Assembly: GCF_003056305.1 (NCBI RefSeq)
Contig: NZ_PYVX01000004.1
Location: 278,046 to 342,045 of the forward strand
Source: Halomonas denitrificans
Lineage (GTDB): Bacteria; Pseudomonadota; Gammaproteobacteria; Pseudomonadales; Halomonadaceae
Reading direction: 5' to 3'
DNA length: 64,000 nucleotides
The notes under the pieces are model-generated. The model had not been told where the DNA came from. It saw nothing but the letters and a program-made list of their open reading frames with translations, and made no database searches. Positions 9,049 through 16,100 of the stretch are shown here, piece after piece. Position 1 is the first letter of the stretch. Each line of letters opens with the position of its first letter. Both the position numbers and the translations under genes were made by a program.

Positions 9049-9633
9049 CTATTCGAATCGATAGCGAAACTCGATCATGTGGAAGTCCGCCCCGGTCGTG
9101 TCAGACCCATTCACGGCGGCATCGGAGTAGTGAAGAAACCGATAGCCGACCCCCAGCTGCTGGTAGAGCGGAATGCCGAGCCCTGCGGTCAGGGCGAACT
9201 GGAACGGCCCGCCATAATCCTGCGAGCCGAAGCGATGCCGACTGAACAGGGCAGCTCCCGCGCCCAGATCCAGGAGAAAGCGCCCGTCATCGCTTCCCAG
9301 CGTGACTTCGGGGATGAGCGACACGACGAGCGCCTCTTCTCCGGCTCCCCGCAGGAGGCCGGCACTCGCCATCAGGCGGGTGCCCATCCCCCATCCCGAC
9401 GCGGAATAGTGCTCCCAGGGCAGGGCGAGGTTGGCCGAGAGGTCATACTCCTCGAAATTCTCCGGCGCGTCGTCGCCAAGCAGGGTCTTTTCGGACACTC
9501 GCGCGCGCAGGCTGAGGCTCTGGAGCGTCGGGTCGTCGGAGAGGCTTTGGCCGGGAACGAGCAGGCAGCCGACGAACATCGGCAGGAGGCCGAGATACGC
9601 TAACTGGCGAGAACGATCCGTGACGGGCAGCAT
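9049..9633 (-). CDS. PagL-like acyloxyacyl hydrolase (lipid A 3-O-deacylase)
   Basis: Predicted outer-membrane beta-barrel of 194 residues that would remove the 3-O acyl chain of lipid A. The start at 9633 (MLPVTDRSRQ) has a GAGG 6 bases upstream and is followed by a hydrophobic signal region; the frame extends to 9699 without support. The C-terminal motif LGVGYRFLHYSDAAV contains the His-x-Ser pair of the PagL active site, and HMIEFRYRF supplies a Glu and the terminal aromatic residue needed for barrel assembly. Overall identity to PagL seems low, so the enzyme class is likely rather than certain. Confidence 0.72.
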   Translation of the reverse strand: MLPVTDRSRQLAYLGLLPMFVGCLLVPGQSLSDDPTLQSLSLRARVSEKTLLGDDAPENFEEYDLSANLALPWEHYSASGWGMGTRLMASAGLLRGAGEEALVVSLIPEVTLGSDDGRFLLDLGAGAALFSRHRFGSQDYGGPFQFALTAGLGIPLYQQLGVGYRFLHYSDAAVNGSDTTGADFHMIEFRYRFE

Positions 9634-9745
9634 CGGTACCTCGGACCCCCAGCCGACAATGAGAGACACGCCCTGCCACGGCGGCGATATCGGAGCCAAG
9701 CGGGCGACTTCCCTGATATGACCATAGCCCAGTCCGGAACGAAGG

Positions 9746-9777
9746 AGGCCCCGAGCCGCCGGTTCGGCTCGGGGCCT
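9746..9777 (-). terminator. Hairpin terminator after tail-collar gene
   Basis: A perfect 13-bp inverted repeat (AGGCCCCGAGCCG, loop CCGGTT) lies about 40 bases downstream of the leftward gene ending at 9819 and before the PagL-like gene. It has no long U-run. Confidence 0.65.
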
Positions 9778-9818
9778 GCGAGACCTCCCGAGGGAAGGCC
9801 GTCAGCGCCTCAACGTAT

Positions 9819-10061
9819 TCAGTCCCGGGAGGGGTAGATCCCCTGCAGGGCGATGCAGTAGTGCAGGTTGCCATCCAGGTTCTTGGTCTTCAGGTCGGGC
9901 AACGCGAAGGTCGTCCTGCCGTCGCCTCCATAGGTAGCGCCGATCAGGGAGAACAGCGCCGTATTCTGCTCGATCTGCAGCTCCTGGCCCTCGCAGAAGG
10001 CCCAGCCTCTCGGGGCGAAGGTGTAGGGAAACAGCTGAATCTGGCCGATAAAGGGTTCCAT
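9819..10061 (-). CDS. Short stand-alone tail-collar domain protein
   Basis: Only 80 residues, essentially one phage tail-collar domain of the MdpB/microcystin-dependent type: GQIQLFPYTFAPRGWAFCEG, then QNTALFSLIGATYGGDGRT and FALPDL. Typical relatives run to 170-180 residues. Here the protein stops soon after the collar with HYCIALQGIYPSRD, which looks like a natural end and not a frameshift. No other phage gene is nearby. Function unknown; the collar fold usually sits in tail fibres or extracellular assemblies. Confidence 0.75.
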   Translation of the reverse strand: MEPFIGQIQLFPYTFAPRGWAFCEGQELQIEQNTALFSLIGATYGGDGRTTFALPDLKTKNLDGNLHYCIALQGIYPSRD

Positions 10062-10167
10062 GGTGCCATCCTCGTTGCAGTGCCGGCGCCCGGTGGCGAC
10101 CGGCTTTCAGGCGTCGACTCGAGGGCCGTGTGAGGGGCCGTCTCAGTCGAAGCGCTTAATCAGCCTA

Positions 10168-10186
10168 AGTAACGATTCTCATATCA
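10168..10186 (-). promoter_or_regulatory. Possible Fur-like operator
   Basis: Read leftward, the sequence contains GATATGAGAATCGTTACT, which resembles the Fur consensus core TGAGAATCATT with one base missing from the left arm. It lies 107 bases upstream of the tail-collar start and no iron gene is adjacent. Weak, single-site evidence. Confidence 0.25.
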
Positions 10187-10274
10187 GCAAAGCCAGGAGG
10201 TATGCCCAGACTCGTACCGCATGACGCCCGCGTCCCCCGTGGTGCCCACCGGCAGGCAGGCGTCACCGCCCGGG

Positions 10275-10757
10275 TCAGGCCGAGGCCCCGAGGTCGCGCT
10301 GCATGATGGTCACCGCCTCGCCGCCGTAGTCGCGGGCCTCGCGCTCCCGCCACCCAAGCCGCCGATAGAGCGCCTGCTGGTCAGGGGTGTAGAGGAAGCA
10401 GCGCGCGATACCGTGGGCCCGGGCCTCCTCCTCCACCCGGCGCACCAGCGTGGAGGCGAGTCCCCTGCCCCGCCTCTCGGGCAGCACGTAGACCGAGGCC
10501 AGCCAGGGCGTGAGCTCGGGACGGTCGCTCATGTCGTCGACCACCAGACTCGCCATGCCGACCGGACGCTCGCCGGCCAGGGCGGCGAACACCGAGGGCA
10601 CGCCGGCCGGTCCGCACTCGTCGCGGAAGGCCTCGACGGCGGCCGCCAGGCCGCGGCCGGGATGCAGGTGTCCCCACTCGGCGTGGGCCCAGCCAGCCAG
10701 GGTGGCGACATGGGGCGAGGAAGGTGCGATGCGGGCGAGGCGAAGGCCGGGGTCCAT
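10275..10757 (-). CDS. GNAT-family N-acetyltransferase
   Basis: Acetyl-CoA-dependent N-acyltransferase of 160 residues. The acetyl-CoA pyrophosphate loop reads VLPERRGRGLASTLVRRVEE (the R/Q-x-x-G-x-G/A motif RRGRGLA), after the strand LASVYVL. The later segment ALYRRLGWRERE is the usual motif B region. The frame remains open to 11687 but that part is antisense to the CDF gene; the ATG at 10757 gives the normal family length. Substrate unknown. Its start faces the CDF start across 168 bases. Confidence 0.85.
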   Translation of the reverse strand: MDPGLRLARIAPSSPHVATLAGWAHAEWGHLHPGRGLAAAVEAFRDECGPAGVPSVFAALAGERPVGMASLVVDDMSDRPELTPWLASVYVLPERRGRGLASTLVRRVEEEARAHGIARCFLYTPDQQALYRRLGWREREARDYGGEAVTIMQRDLGASA

Positions 10758-10925
10758 GGCGGGCTGTCCTTGTCGGGGCGTGGGCTCGGGTGTCGAGCCG
10801 AGCGACGGGTGAATGAGGCGCCAGTATTGCCGTTGACGGCGCCCGTGGCCAGGGGCGGTCCCGCCGGCTCCCCAGGACGGCGGGGCTCGGCTAGACTCGG
10901 GGTTTTGCCCATCAAGGACGATGCC

Positions 10926-11831
10926 ATGCCCGCCGCCCTCGAACAGCGCGCCCTCACGCTCTCCATCGCGATGACCCTGATCGTCGCGAGCCTCGGGGTG
11001 GCCCTGGGGCTGCTCGCCGGCTCGCGCTCGATCCTCTTCGACGGCGTCTTCTCGACCATCGACGCGGCCATGTCGGCACTGGCGCTCGCCGTGACGCGAC
11101 TGATCGCCCGGGAGGTCAGCCAGCGCTTCCAGCACGGCTACTGGCACCTGGAGCCGCTGGTCGCGGCGCTCAACGGCGCCATCCTGCTGCTGCTCTGCTT
11201 CTACGCCTTCCTGAACGCCGTGCAGGGGCTGATGGCCGGCGGCCACGACCTGGCCTTCGGCACGGCCATCGTCTACGCCGCGGTGGTCACCGTGATCTGC
11301 ACGGCGATGACGCTGCACCAGCGGCGGCTCAACCGCCGGGTGGGCTCGGAGTTCGTGCGCATCGACATGCACGGCTGGCTGATGGCGGCGTTGATCACCG
11401 GCGCCCTGCTGGTGGCCTTCGTGATCGCGCTGCTCCTCGAGCGCACCGCCTATGCCCACCTCACGCCCTACGTCGATTCGCTGCTGCTGGCGCTGCTCAC
11501 CCTGGGCTTCCTGCCGGTGCCGCTCGGCATCGTGCGCCGGGCGATGAAGGAGGTGTTCCTGATCGCGCCGCGCGACATCGACCGCGAGGTGCACGCCGCC
11601 ATGGCGCCGGTGATGCGACGCGAGGGGCTCCTGGACTACAACAGCCACGTCGCCAAGGTGGGGCGCGGCCACTTCATCGAGATCCATGTGGTCACCCGGC
11701 CGGACTTCGCCGCCGGGCGCGGCATGGTCGAGCTCGACGAGATCCGCGCGGCGATCGCCGCGGGGCTCAGCATCCCGCCCGAGCGGCGCTGGTTCACCGT
11801 CTCGTTCACCGCTGACCCGCGCTGGAGCTGA
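10926..11831 (+). CDS. Cation diffusion facilitator family transporter
   Basis: Membrane protein of 301 residues with about six predicted helices and a C-terminal cytoplasmic domain (from about residue 210), like CDF metal-proton antiporters. The helix II region GSRSILFDGVFSTIDAAMSA carries the paired Asp positions of the metal site (FDG-x5-D). The helix V region RIDMHGWLMAALITG carries DMHGW in place of the usual HxxxD pattern. AAGG-type spacing supports the start at 10926 (AAGGA 8 bases upstream). Metal specificity cannot be told from the sequence. Confidence 0.82.
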   Translation: MPAALEQRALTLSIAMTLIVASLGVALGLLAGSRSILFDGVFSTIDAAMSALALAVTRLIAREVSQRFQHGYWHLEPLVAALNGAILLLLCFYAFLNAVQGLMAGGHDLAFGTAIVYAAVVTVICTAMTLHQRRLNRRVGSEFVRIDMHGWLMAALITGALLVAFVIALLLERTAYAHLTPYVDSLLLALLTLGFLPVPLGIVRRAMKEVFLIAPRDIDREVHAAMAPVMRREGLLDYNSHVAKVGRGHFIEIHVVTRPDFAAGRGMVELDEIRAAIAAGLSIPPERRWFTVSFTADPRWS

Positions 11832-11859
11832 CGCCCCCCGGGCGGGGGCCGAGCAGGCC

Positions 11860-12831
11860 CTACGCCCGGCTGGCCTCTTCCTGCTCCTTGCTCTCGTACA
11901 TCAGCGCGTCGCCCGCCTGCAGCAGGTCCTCGATGCCGCGGTGGCGCTCGGGGTGGAACTCCACGATGCCCGACGAGAACTGGATCTCGTAGCCTCGATC
12001 GGCGGCGCGATTGTGCTCCGCCAGCGCCTCGTCGAGCCGGGCGATGTAGCCCTCGGCCGCGCGCTGGTTGGCGTTGGGCAGGAAGGCGACGAACTCGTCG
12101 CCGCCCAGTCGGGCGACGATGTCGGCGCTGCGACAGGTGTCGATCAGGGTGTCCGCGAAGGCGACCAGGGCGCGATCGCCCTCCATGTGCCCATGCGAGT
12201 CGTTGATCTCCTTGAAGCGGTAGAGATCGATGAAGACCAGCGCGGCCGGCATGTCGTGGCGGCTGCAGAGGTCGAGGCTGTTCTGGGCCAGCGTCATGAA
12301 GCCGCGGCGGTTGGCCAGGTTGGTCAGCTCGTCCAGGGTGGCCAGCTTGACCATGGCGAGCTCGCGCTCGGCGATGGCCGCCAGGTCCTTGAGGGCCTCG
12401 ATATCGCCTTTCGAGAACTCGCGGGGCCGGCGGTCGATGATGCAGAAGGTCCCCATCTTCCGCTGTTCCATGTCGGTGATGGGACAGCCGGCGTAGAAGC
12501 CGATATGGGGCGGGCCCACGACCAGCGGGTTGTCCGCGAAGCGCTCGTCATGGCGCGCGTCGGAGACGATGAAGACGTCGTCGCCGTGGATCGCATGGGC
12601 GCAGAAGGCGAGATCGCGATCGGTCTCCCTGACGTCGAGCCCCGCCGCGGACTTGAACCACTGGCGATCCTGGTCGACCAGGCTGACCAGGGCGATCGGC
12701 ACGTCGAACAGCCGCCTGGCCAGGCGGGTCAGACGGTCGAACCGCTCCTCGGCCGGCGTATCAAGAATGTCGAGAGAGCGAAGCGCCTCGAGGCGCATCT
12801 CGTCATCCACCGGTTTCCCTGGCCTTTTCAC
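11860..12831 (-). CDS. GAF-GGDEF diguanylate cyclase
   Basis: Soluble signalling enzyme of 323 residues that should make cyclic di-GMP from two GTP. The N-terminal GAF domain (about 20-160) is followed by a GGDEF domain. The active motif is intact (RLGGDEFVAF, residues 243-247), and an RxxD product-inhibition site (Arg234-Asp237) sits five residues before it. The metal-binding aspartate of DLYRFKEIND is present, though the second Asp of the usual DxD is Tyr. The GTG at 12831 is chosen because AGGAG lies 6 bases upstream. It follows the LysR gene at 12927 in the same direction. Confidence 0.87.
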   Translation of the reverse strand: MKRPGKPVDDEMRLEALRSLDILDTPAEERFDRLTRLARRLFDVPIALVSLVDQDRQWFKSAAGLDVRETDRDLAFCAHAIHGDDVFIVSDARHDERFADNPLVVGPPHIGFYAGCPITDMEQRKMGTFCIIDRRPREFSKGDIEALKDLAAIAERELAMVKLATLDELTNLANRRGFMTLAQNSLDLCSRHDMPAALVFIDLYRFKEINDSHGHMEGDRALVAFADTLIDTCRSADIVARLGGDEFVAFLPNANQRAAEGYIARLDEALAEHNRAADRGYEIQFSSGIVEFHPERHRGIEDLLQAGDALMYESKEQEEASRA

Positions 12832-12926
12832 ACCGTTCTCCTGTGAGGGCTCTCCCGCGAGCCCGATCGTGTCGCCGCGAAGACTGGCATGCCCGCACGC
12901 GGGTGACAAGCGCGCGAGCCCCCGTG

Positions 12927-13796
12927 CTAGAGATGCTGCAGGGCCTCGTCCACCACCGTCGCCACGCGATTCGGCATCGCCTTGCGACGATGCGCGGCCA
13001 GATAGAGGGTCTCGCTGACCGGGTGCGCCAGCGGATGGACCCTGACCCGGGCGGGCCGATCGAAGGCCTCGACCGCGTGGGCCGGCAGCACGGTGAAGCC
13101 GAGGCCGAGGCTCACCGGCTCGAGAATCAGGCCGATCTGATTGGAGAACCCCGCCTTGGCGAGCTGCTGGACGTGCTCGAACTCGGGATAGTTGGCGCCC
13201 AGCAGCAGGCCGGCGTGGTGGGCGCCATCGGGATGGTCGATGAAGCCCAGCTCGCACAGCGTCGCCCAGTCGGGCTCGGTCACCGCGGCGGGCGTGACCA
13301 GCCGCAGGGGCTCCTCGGCCACCGGCCGGACGCTGACGTCGTCGAGGGTCGAGCGCGCCGTCATGAGGCCGACATCGACGTCGCCGGCGGCCATGGCGCG
13401 CTCCACATCGCCATTGGGGGCGAAGCGGTAGTCGATCACCAGGGCGGGGTGACGGCGCTGCAGGGCCAGCAGGCGGCGATAGAGCTTGAGGCCTACACTG
13501 CCGGGGGACATCACCCGCACGAGCCCCTCCCAGGCGGGATCCGCCGCCACCCGCTGCTCGAGGTTGCCGAGCGCCAGCACGAGCTGGCGCCCCTCCCGAT
13601 AGAGGCGCTCCCCGGCGTCGGTGAGCGTGAACCGCTTGCCCTGGCGCACCAGCAGCGCGCAGCCCAGCTGCTCCTCGAGCTTGCGCACCTGCTGGCTGAC
13701 CCCGGACTGGGTCATGTGCAGCCGCTCGGCGCTGCGGGTGAAGTGCCCCACCTCCACCAGGGTGCAGAAGGTCTGCAGCCAGTTCAGGTTGATCAT
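12927..13796 (-). CDS. LysR-family regulator divergent from VOC gene
   Basis: Regulator of 289 residues. The N-terminal winged helix-turn-helix begins [20 protein letters not shown], with [20 protein letters not shown] as the recognition segment. The C-terminal two-lobed effector domain follows. It is transcribed away from the VOC gene at 13894 across about 97 bases that include an AT-rich stretch (about 13811-13836), the probable shared operator. The effector is not evident. Confidence 0.85.
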   Translation of the reverse strand: MINLNWLQTFCTLVEVGHFTRSAERLHMTQSGVSQQVRKLEEQLGCALLVRQGKRFTLTDAGERLYREGRQLVLALGNLEQRVAADPAWEGLVRVMSPGSVGLKLYRRLLALQRRHPALVIDYRFAPNGDVERAMAAGDVDVGLMTARSTLDDVSVRPVAEEPLRLVTPAAVTEPDWATLCELGFIDHPDGAHHAGLLLGANYPEFEHVQQLAKAGFSNQIGLILEPVSLGLGFTVLPAHAVEAFDRPARVRVHPLAHPVSETLYLAAHRRKAMPNRVATVVDEALQHL

Positions 13797-13893
13797 TACA
13801 CACCGGACTCATAAAGATGATGAATGATAATTTTAAGTGATCACCCAGACTTCGTACACTGCCGCCATCCACCACATGAACGGAGCGGACATC

Positions 13894-14394
13894 ATGAGCA
13901 ACGCCTACCCGAGAAACTTCTCCCACATCGGCATCTCGGTGCCGGACCTGGACCGGGCCGTGGCCTTCTACACCGAGGTGATGGGCTGGTACCTGATCAT
14001 GGCGCCGTCCGAGGTCGTCGAGGATGACAGCGCCATCGGCGAGATGTGCACCGACGTGTTCGGCAGCGGCTGGGACCGCTTTCGCATCGCGCACCTCTCG
14101 ACCGGCGACCGGATCGGCGTCGAGCTGTTCGAGTTCAAGAACGCCGAAGACCCGGAGAACAACTTCGAGTACTGGAAGACCGGCGTCTTCCATTTCTGCG
14201 TGCAGGACCCCGACGTCGAGGGGCTGGCCAAACGCATCGTCGCCGCGGGCGGCAAGAAGCGCATGGCGAAGCCGCGCTACTACTACCCCGGCGAGAAACC
14301 CTACCGCATGATCTACATGGAGGACCCGTTCGGGAACATCCTCGAGATCTACAGCCACAGCTACGAGCTGACCTACAGCGAAGGCGCCTACTAA
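13894..14394 (+). CDS. VOC-superfamily (glyoxalase/dioxygenase fold) protein
   Basis: Single-unit VOC protein of 166 residues. It opens with FSHIGISVPDLDRAVAFYTE, where His is the first expected metal ligand. VFHFCVQDPDVEG supplies another His in the second beta-alpha-beta-beta-beta unit, and DPFGNILEIYSHS carries the Glu ligand typical of the C-terminus. The ATG at 13894 has GGAG 8 bases upstream; the frame extends to 13837. The family includes glyoxalase I, epimerases and ring-cleavage enzymes, so the reaction is unassigned. Likely controlled by the divergent LysR gene. Confidence 0.82.
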   Translation: MSNAYPRNFSHIGISVPDLDRAVAFYTEVMGWYLIMAPSEVVEDDSAIGEMCTDVFGSGWDRFRIAHLSTGDRIGVELFEFKNAEDPENNFEYWKTGVFHFCVQDPDVEGLAKRIVAAGGKKRMAKPRYYYPGEKPYRMIYMEDPFGNILEIYSHSYELTYSEGAY

Positions 14395-14426
14395 CCTGCT
14401 GTCGAGCCAAGCCCGGCATCATGAAC

Positions 14427-14458
14427 GAGGCCCGAGCCGGTGATCCGGTTCGGGCCTC
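14427..14458. terminator. Bidirectional hairpin between VOC and DUF4239 genes
   Basis: A 14-bp inverted repeat with one G-U pair and a TGAT loop (GAGGCCCGAGCCGG arm) lies between two convergent genes, 32 bases past the VOC stop. It could end transcription from both sides. Confidence 0.7.
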
Positions 14459-14476
14459 ATGCCGCTGGCGCCCCGA

Positions 14477-15256
14477 TCAGCCGGCGCCGCGCATCGCCTC
14501 AAGGAGCCGCTCGAAGCGCAGCGGCTCGACGAAGCCCGGCGCGCTGAAGGGGTTGGAGAAGGCAACGATGAAGTAGAGCACCAGCCCCGTGTAGACGCCG
14601 AACAGCAGCAGCAGGGTCAGGTTCACCGGGGTCGGCGGGAAGGGGAAGTAGCCGATCGACATCACCACGATGCCGGTGATCGCCGCGAAGAAGAAGAGCT
14701 CGTTGGTGCCGATCAGGGCCGCGGTCTCGCGGTTGATGCGCAGCTCCGACAGCTCCCGCGCCTGCGCCACCATGATGTCGCGCAGGGCCTCCTGACGCAG
14801 GCTCTCCGGCACCAGGTCGAGGATGGCCTCGTAGACGTGGCCCCACTCGGCCCAGGCCTCTTCGTCTAGCCGTCCCTCCCGGGCCAGGCCTTGCCACTCG
14901 CGCTCCAGCACGATGCCCGTGTAGCCGACGAGATGGGCCCGGATCGACGCGGTGGCCTCTCCATCGTAGCGCTCGAGATCGTAGTAGATGTCGCCCACCA
15001 GGGTGGCCTCGCGAGTCATCGCGTGGCGCGCCTCACTGAAGTTGAGCAGCTCCTGGGCAAAGATCAGCGCCAGGATGAGGCTATGCAGGGCGCCGATGCG
15101 AAACAGCACGGAGCCGGCCAGGTCCTTGGAGTGCTGATCGGCGCGGGCCAGCATCACCCGGCGCGCCAGGAGATACGGCACCAGGGCCAGGGCGCTGGCG
15201 ACCAGCACGATCACCACGACCAGCAGGCCATTGGGCAGGTGGGCGAGCAGGCTCAC
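14477..15256 (-). CDS. DUF4239-type membrane protein
   Basis: Membrane protein of 259 residues with two N-terminal and two C-terminal hydrophobic segments (LPNGLLVVVIVLVASALAL near the start, LTLLLLFGVYTGLVLYFIV near the end) around a soluble helical middle. This is the layout of DUF4239 proteins, which are distantly like bestrophin channels. The start is a GTG at 15256 that overlaps the stop of the upstream gene as GTGA, so translation is coupled to the LprI/MliC gene. Function unknown. Confidence 0.75.
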   Translation of the reverse strand: MSLLAHLPNGLLVVVIVLVASALALVPYLLARRVMLARADQHSKDLAGSVLFRIGALHSLILALIFAQELLNFSEARHAMTREATLVGDIYYDLERYDGEATASIRAHLVGYTGIVLEREWQGLAREGRLDEEAWAEWGHVYEAILDLVPESLRQEALRDIMVAQARELSELRINRETAALIGTNELFFFAAITGIVVMSIGYFPFPPTPVNLTLLLLFGVYTGLVLYFIVAFSNPFSAPGFVEPLRFERLLEAMRGAG

Positions 15257-15873
15257 GGCGCCGCGGCTCCATTCCCGGATGTGCCGACAGGCGTAATCGC
15301 GGCCTCCCGACACCTCATCGCTGGCGCCTCATGGCCCCAGATGATCCGAGCGCCCCACGGCGCTGTCTCGAACGCCTCGTTGCGCCCGCGGTAGTCGCCC
15401 TCCGATAGGCGATACATCAGCGAGACGCTGTCCCCGCGTTCGGCGATCAGGGTCGACGGTTCGGTCTCGAAGAAGGTGACGACGACCTCGTTGGCGGGGT
15501 TGCCGTCGCAGTGATAGGCCACCGGCCCAAGCGAGGCCACCAGGCGATAGTGGGCCTGAAGCGCCGCGATGCGGCGCACGTAGGCCTCGTGAACGCACGC
15601 TCGTCGATCGACACGCTTCCAGCACTCGTCGCGCCCCTTCAGCCAGCCGCGCTGCTCGGCGACCAGCCGCGGCGGGTGCTCGTTCGCCGCCACACGACGG
15701 GCAGCCGCATGGGCGTCGGCCAGCCGTCGATCCAGCCTCGACAGCGCCGGGTCCTGGCAGATCAGCGCCTCGATGCTGCCCGCCGCGACTCGCTCGCAGG
15801 CGTACGAAGGCCCTGTCTCGCTGGCCTGCACAGGCGCCGCCGCGAGCACCAGCATCGCCATCCATCGGATCAT
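15253..15873 (-). CDS. LprI-like / MliC-like secreted lysozyme-inhibitor family protein
   Basis: Secreted protein of 206 residues: signal peptide (MIRWMAMLVLAAAPVQA), then an LprI/DUF1311-type helical region with paired cysteines (YACERVAAGSIEALICQDPA, further Cys in DECWKRVDRRACVHEAY). The C-terminal domain resembles MliC, the inhibitor of c-type lysozyme (AYHCDGNPANEVVVTFF, later IIWGHEAPAMRC). The SGARY-type motif of MliC is degenerate here (SEGDY), so inhibition is not certain. It precedes and overlaps the DUF4239 gene by 4 bases. Confidence 0.75.
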   Translation of the reverse strand: MIRWMAMLVLAAAPVQASETGPSYACERVAAGSIEALICQDPALSRLDRRLADAHAAARRVAANEHPPRLVAEQRGWLKGRDECWKRVDRRACVHEAYVRRIAALQAHYRLVASLGPVAYHCDGNPANEVVVTFFETEPSTLIAERGDSVSLMYRLSEGDYRGRNEAFETAPWGARIIWGHEAPAMRCREAAITPVGTSGNGAAAP

Positions 15874-16026
15874 GACGCGGCTCTCGGTTGTTGGTCTCGT
15901 GGCGGACCTGCCGCCGACGCTCAGATTCTAGTCGAGAGCGGGGCGGATCGCCGCGAGGCCCCTCCCATCCCACGAGCGGTGCCGGGCATCCCGAGGCCAT
16001 CCTTTAGCCCGCAGGTGGGTCTGTGG

Positions 16027-16032
16027 TAGGAT
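16027..16032 (+). promoter_or_regulatory. Candidate -10 box for the BCCT transcript
   Basis: TAGGAT sits 7 bases before the first paired base of the leader RNA, with a weak -35-like TTTAGC about 18 bases upstream. This would start the transcript close to 16039, directly at the structured element. Confidence 0.35.
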
Positions 16033-16038
16033 ACCGGC

Positions 16039-16091
16039 GCTCTAGTCGGCGTTGCGTCTTGGAAACGCCGAAAATCCTTCCAAACTAGAGC
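16039..16091 (+). ncRNA. Predicted pseudoknot leader RNA upstream of BCCT gene
   Basis: A compact structure can be drawn by hand. Helix P1 pairs GCTCTAG (16039-16045) with CTAGAGC (16085-16091). Helix P2 pairs TCGGCGTT (16046-16053) with AACGCCGA (16064-16071). The P2 loop TTGGA (16059-16063) pairs with TCCAA (16079-16083) as a pseudoknot. Every pair is Watson-Crick. The only AG-rich stretch before the ATG at 16101 (TAGAG) lies in the P1 3' strand, so folding could hide the ribosome site. It resembles small aptamers in form but matches none I know. Confidence 0.55.
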
Positions 16092-16100
16092 ATCTCCCCC

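Noticed and set aside
10201..10305. 34-codon small gene after AGGAGGT
   Set aside because: The ribosome site touches the ATG with almost no spacing and the peptide is arginine/proline-rich like random GC-rich DNA. Kept only as a low-interest note.
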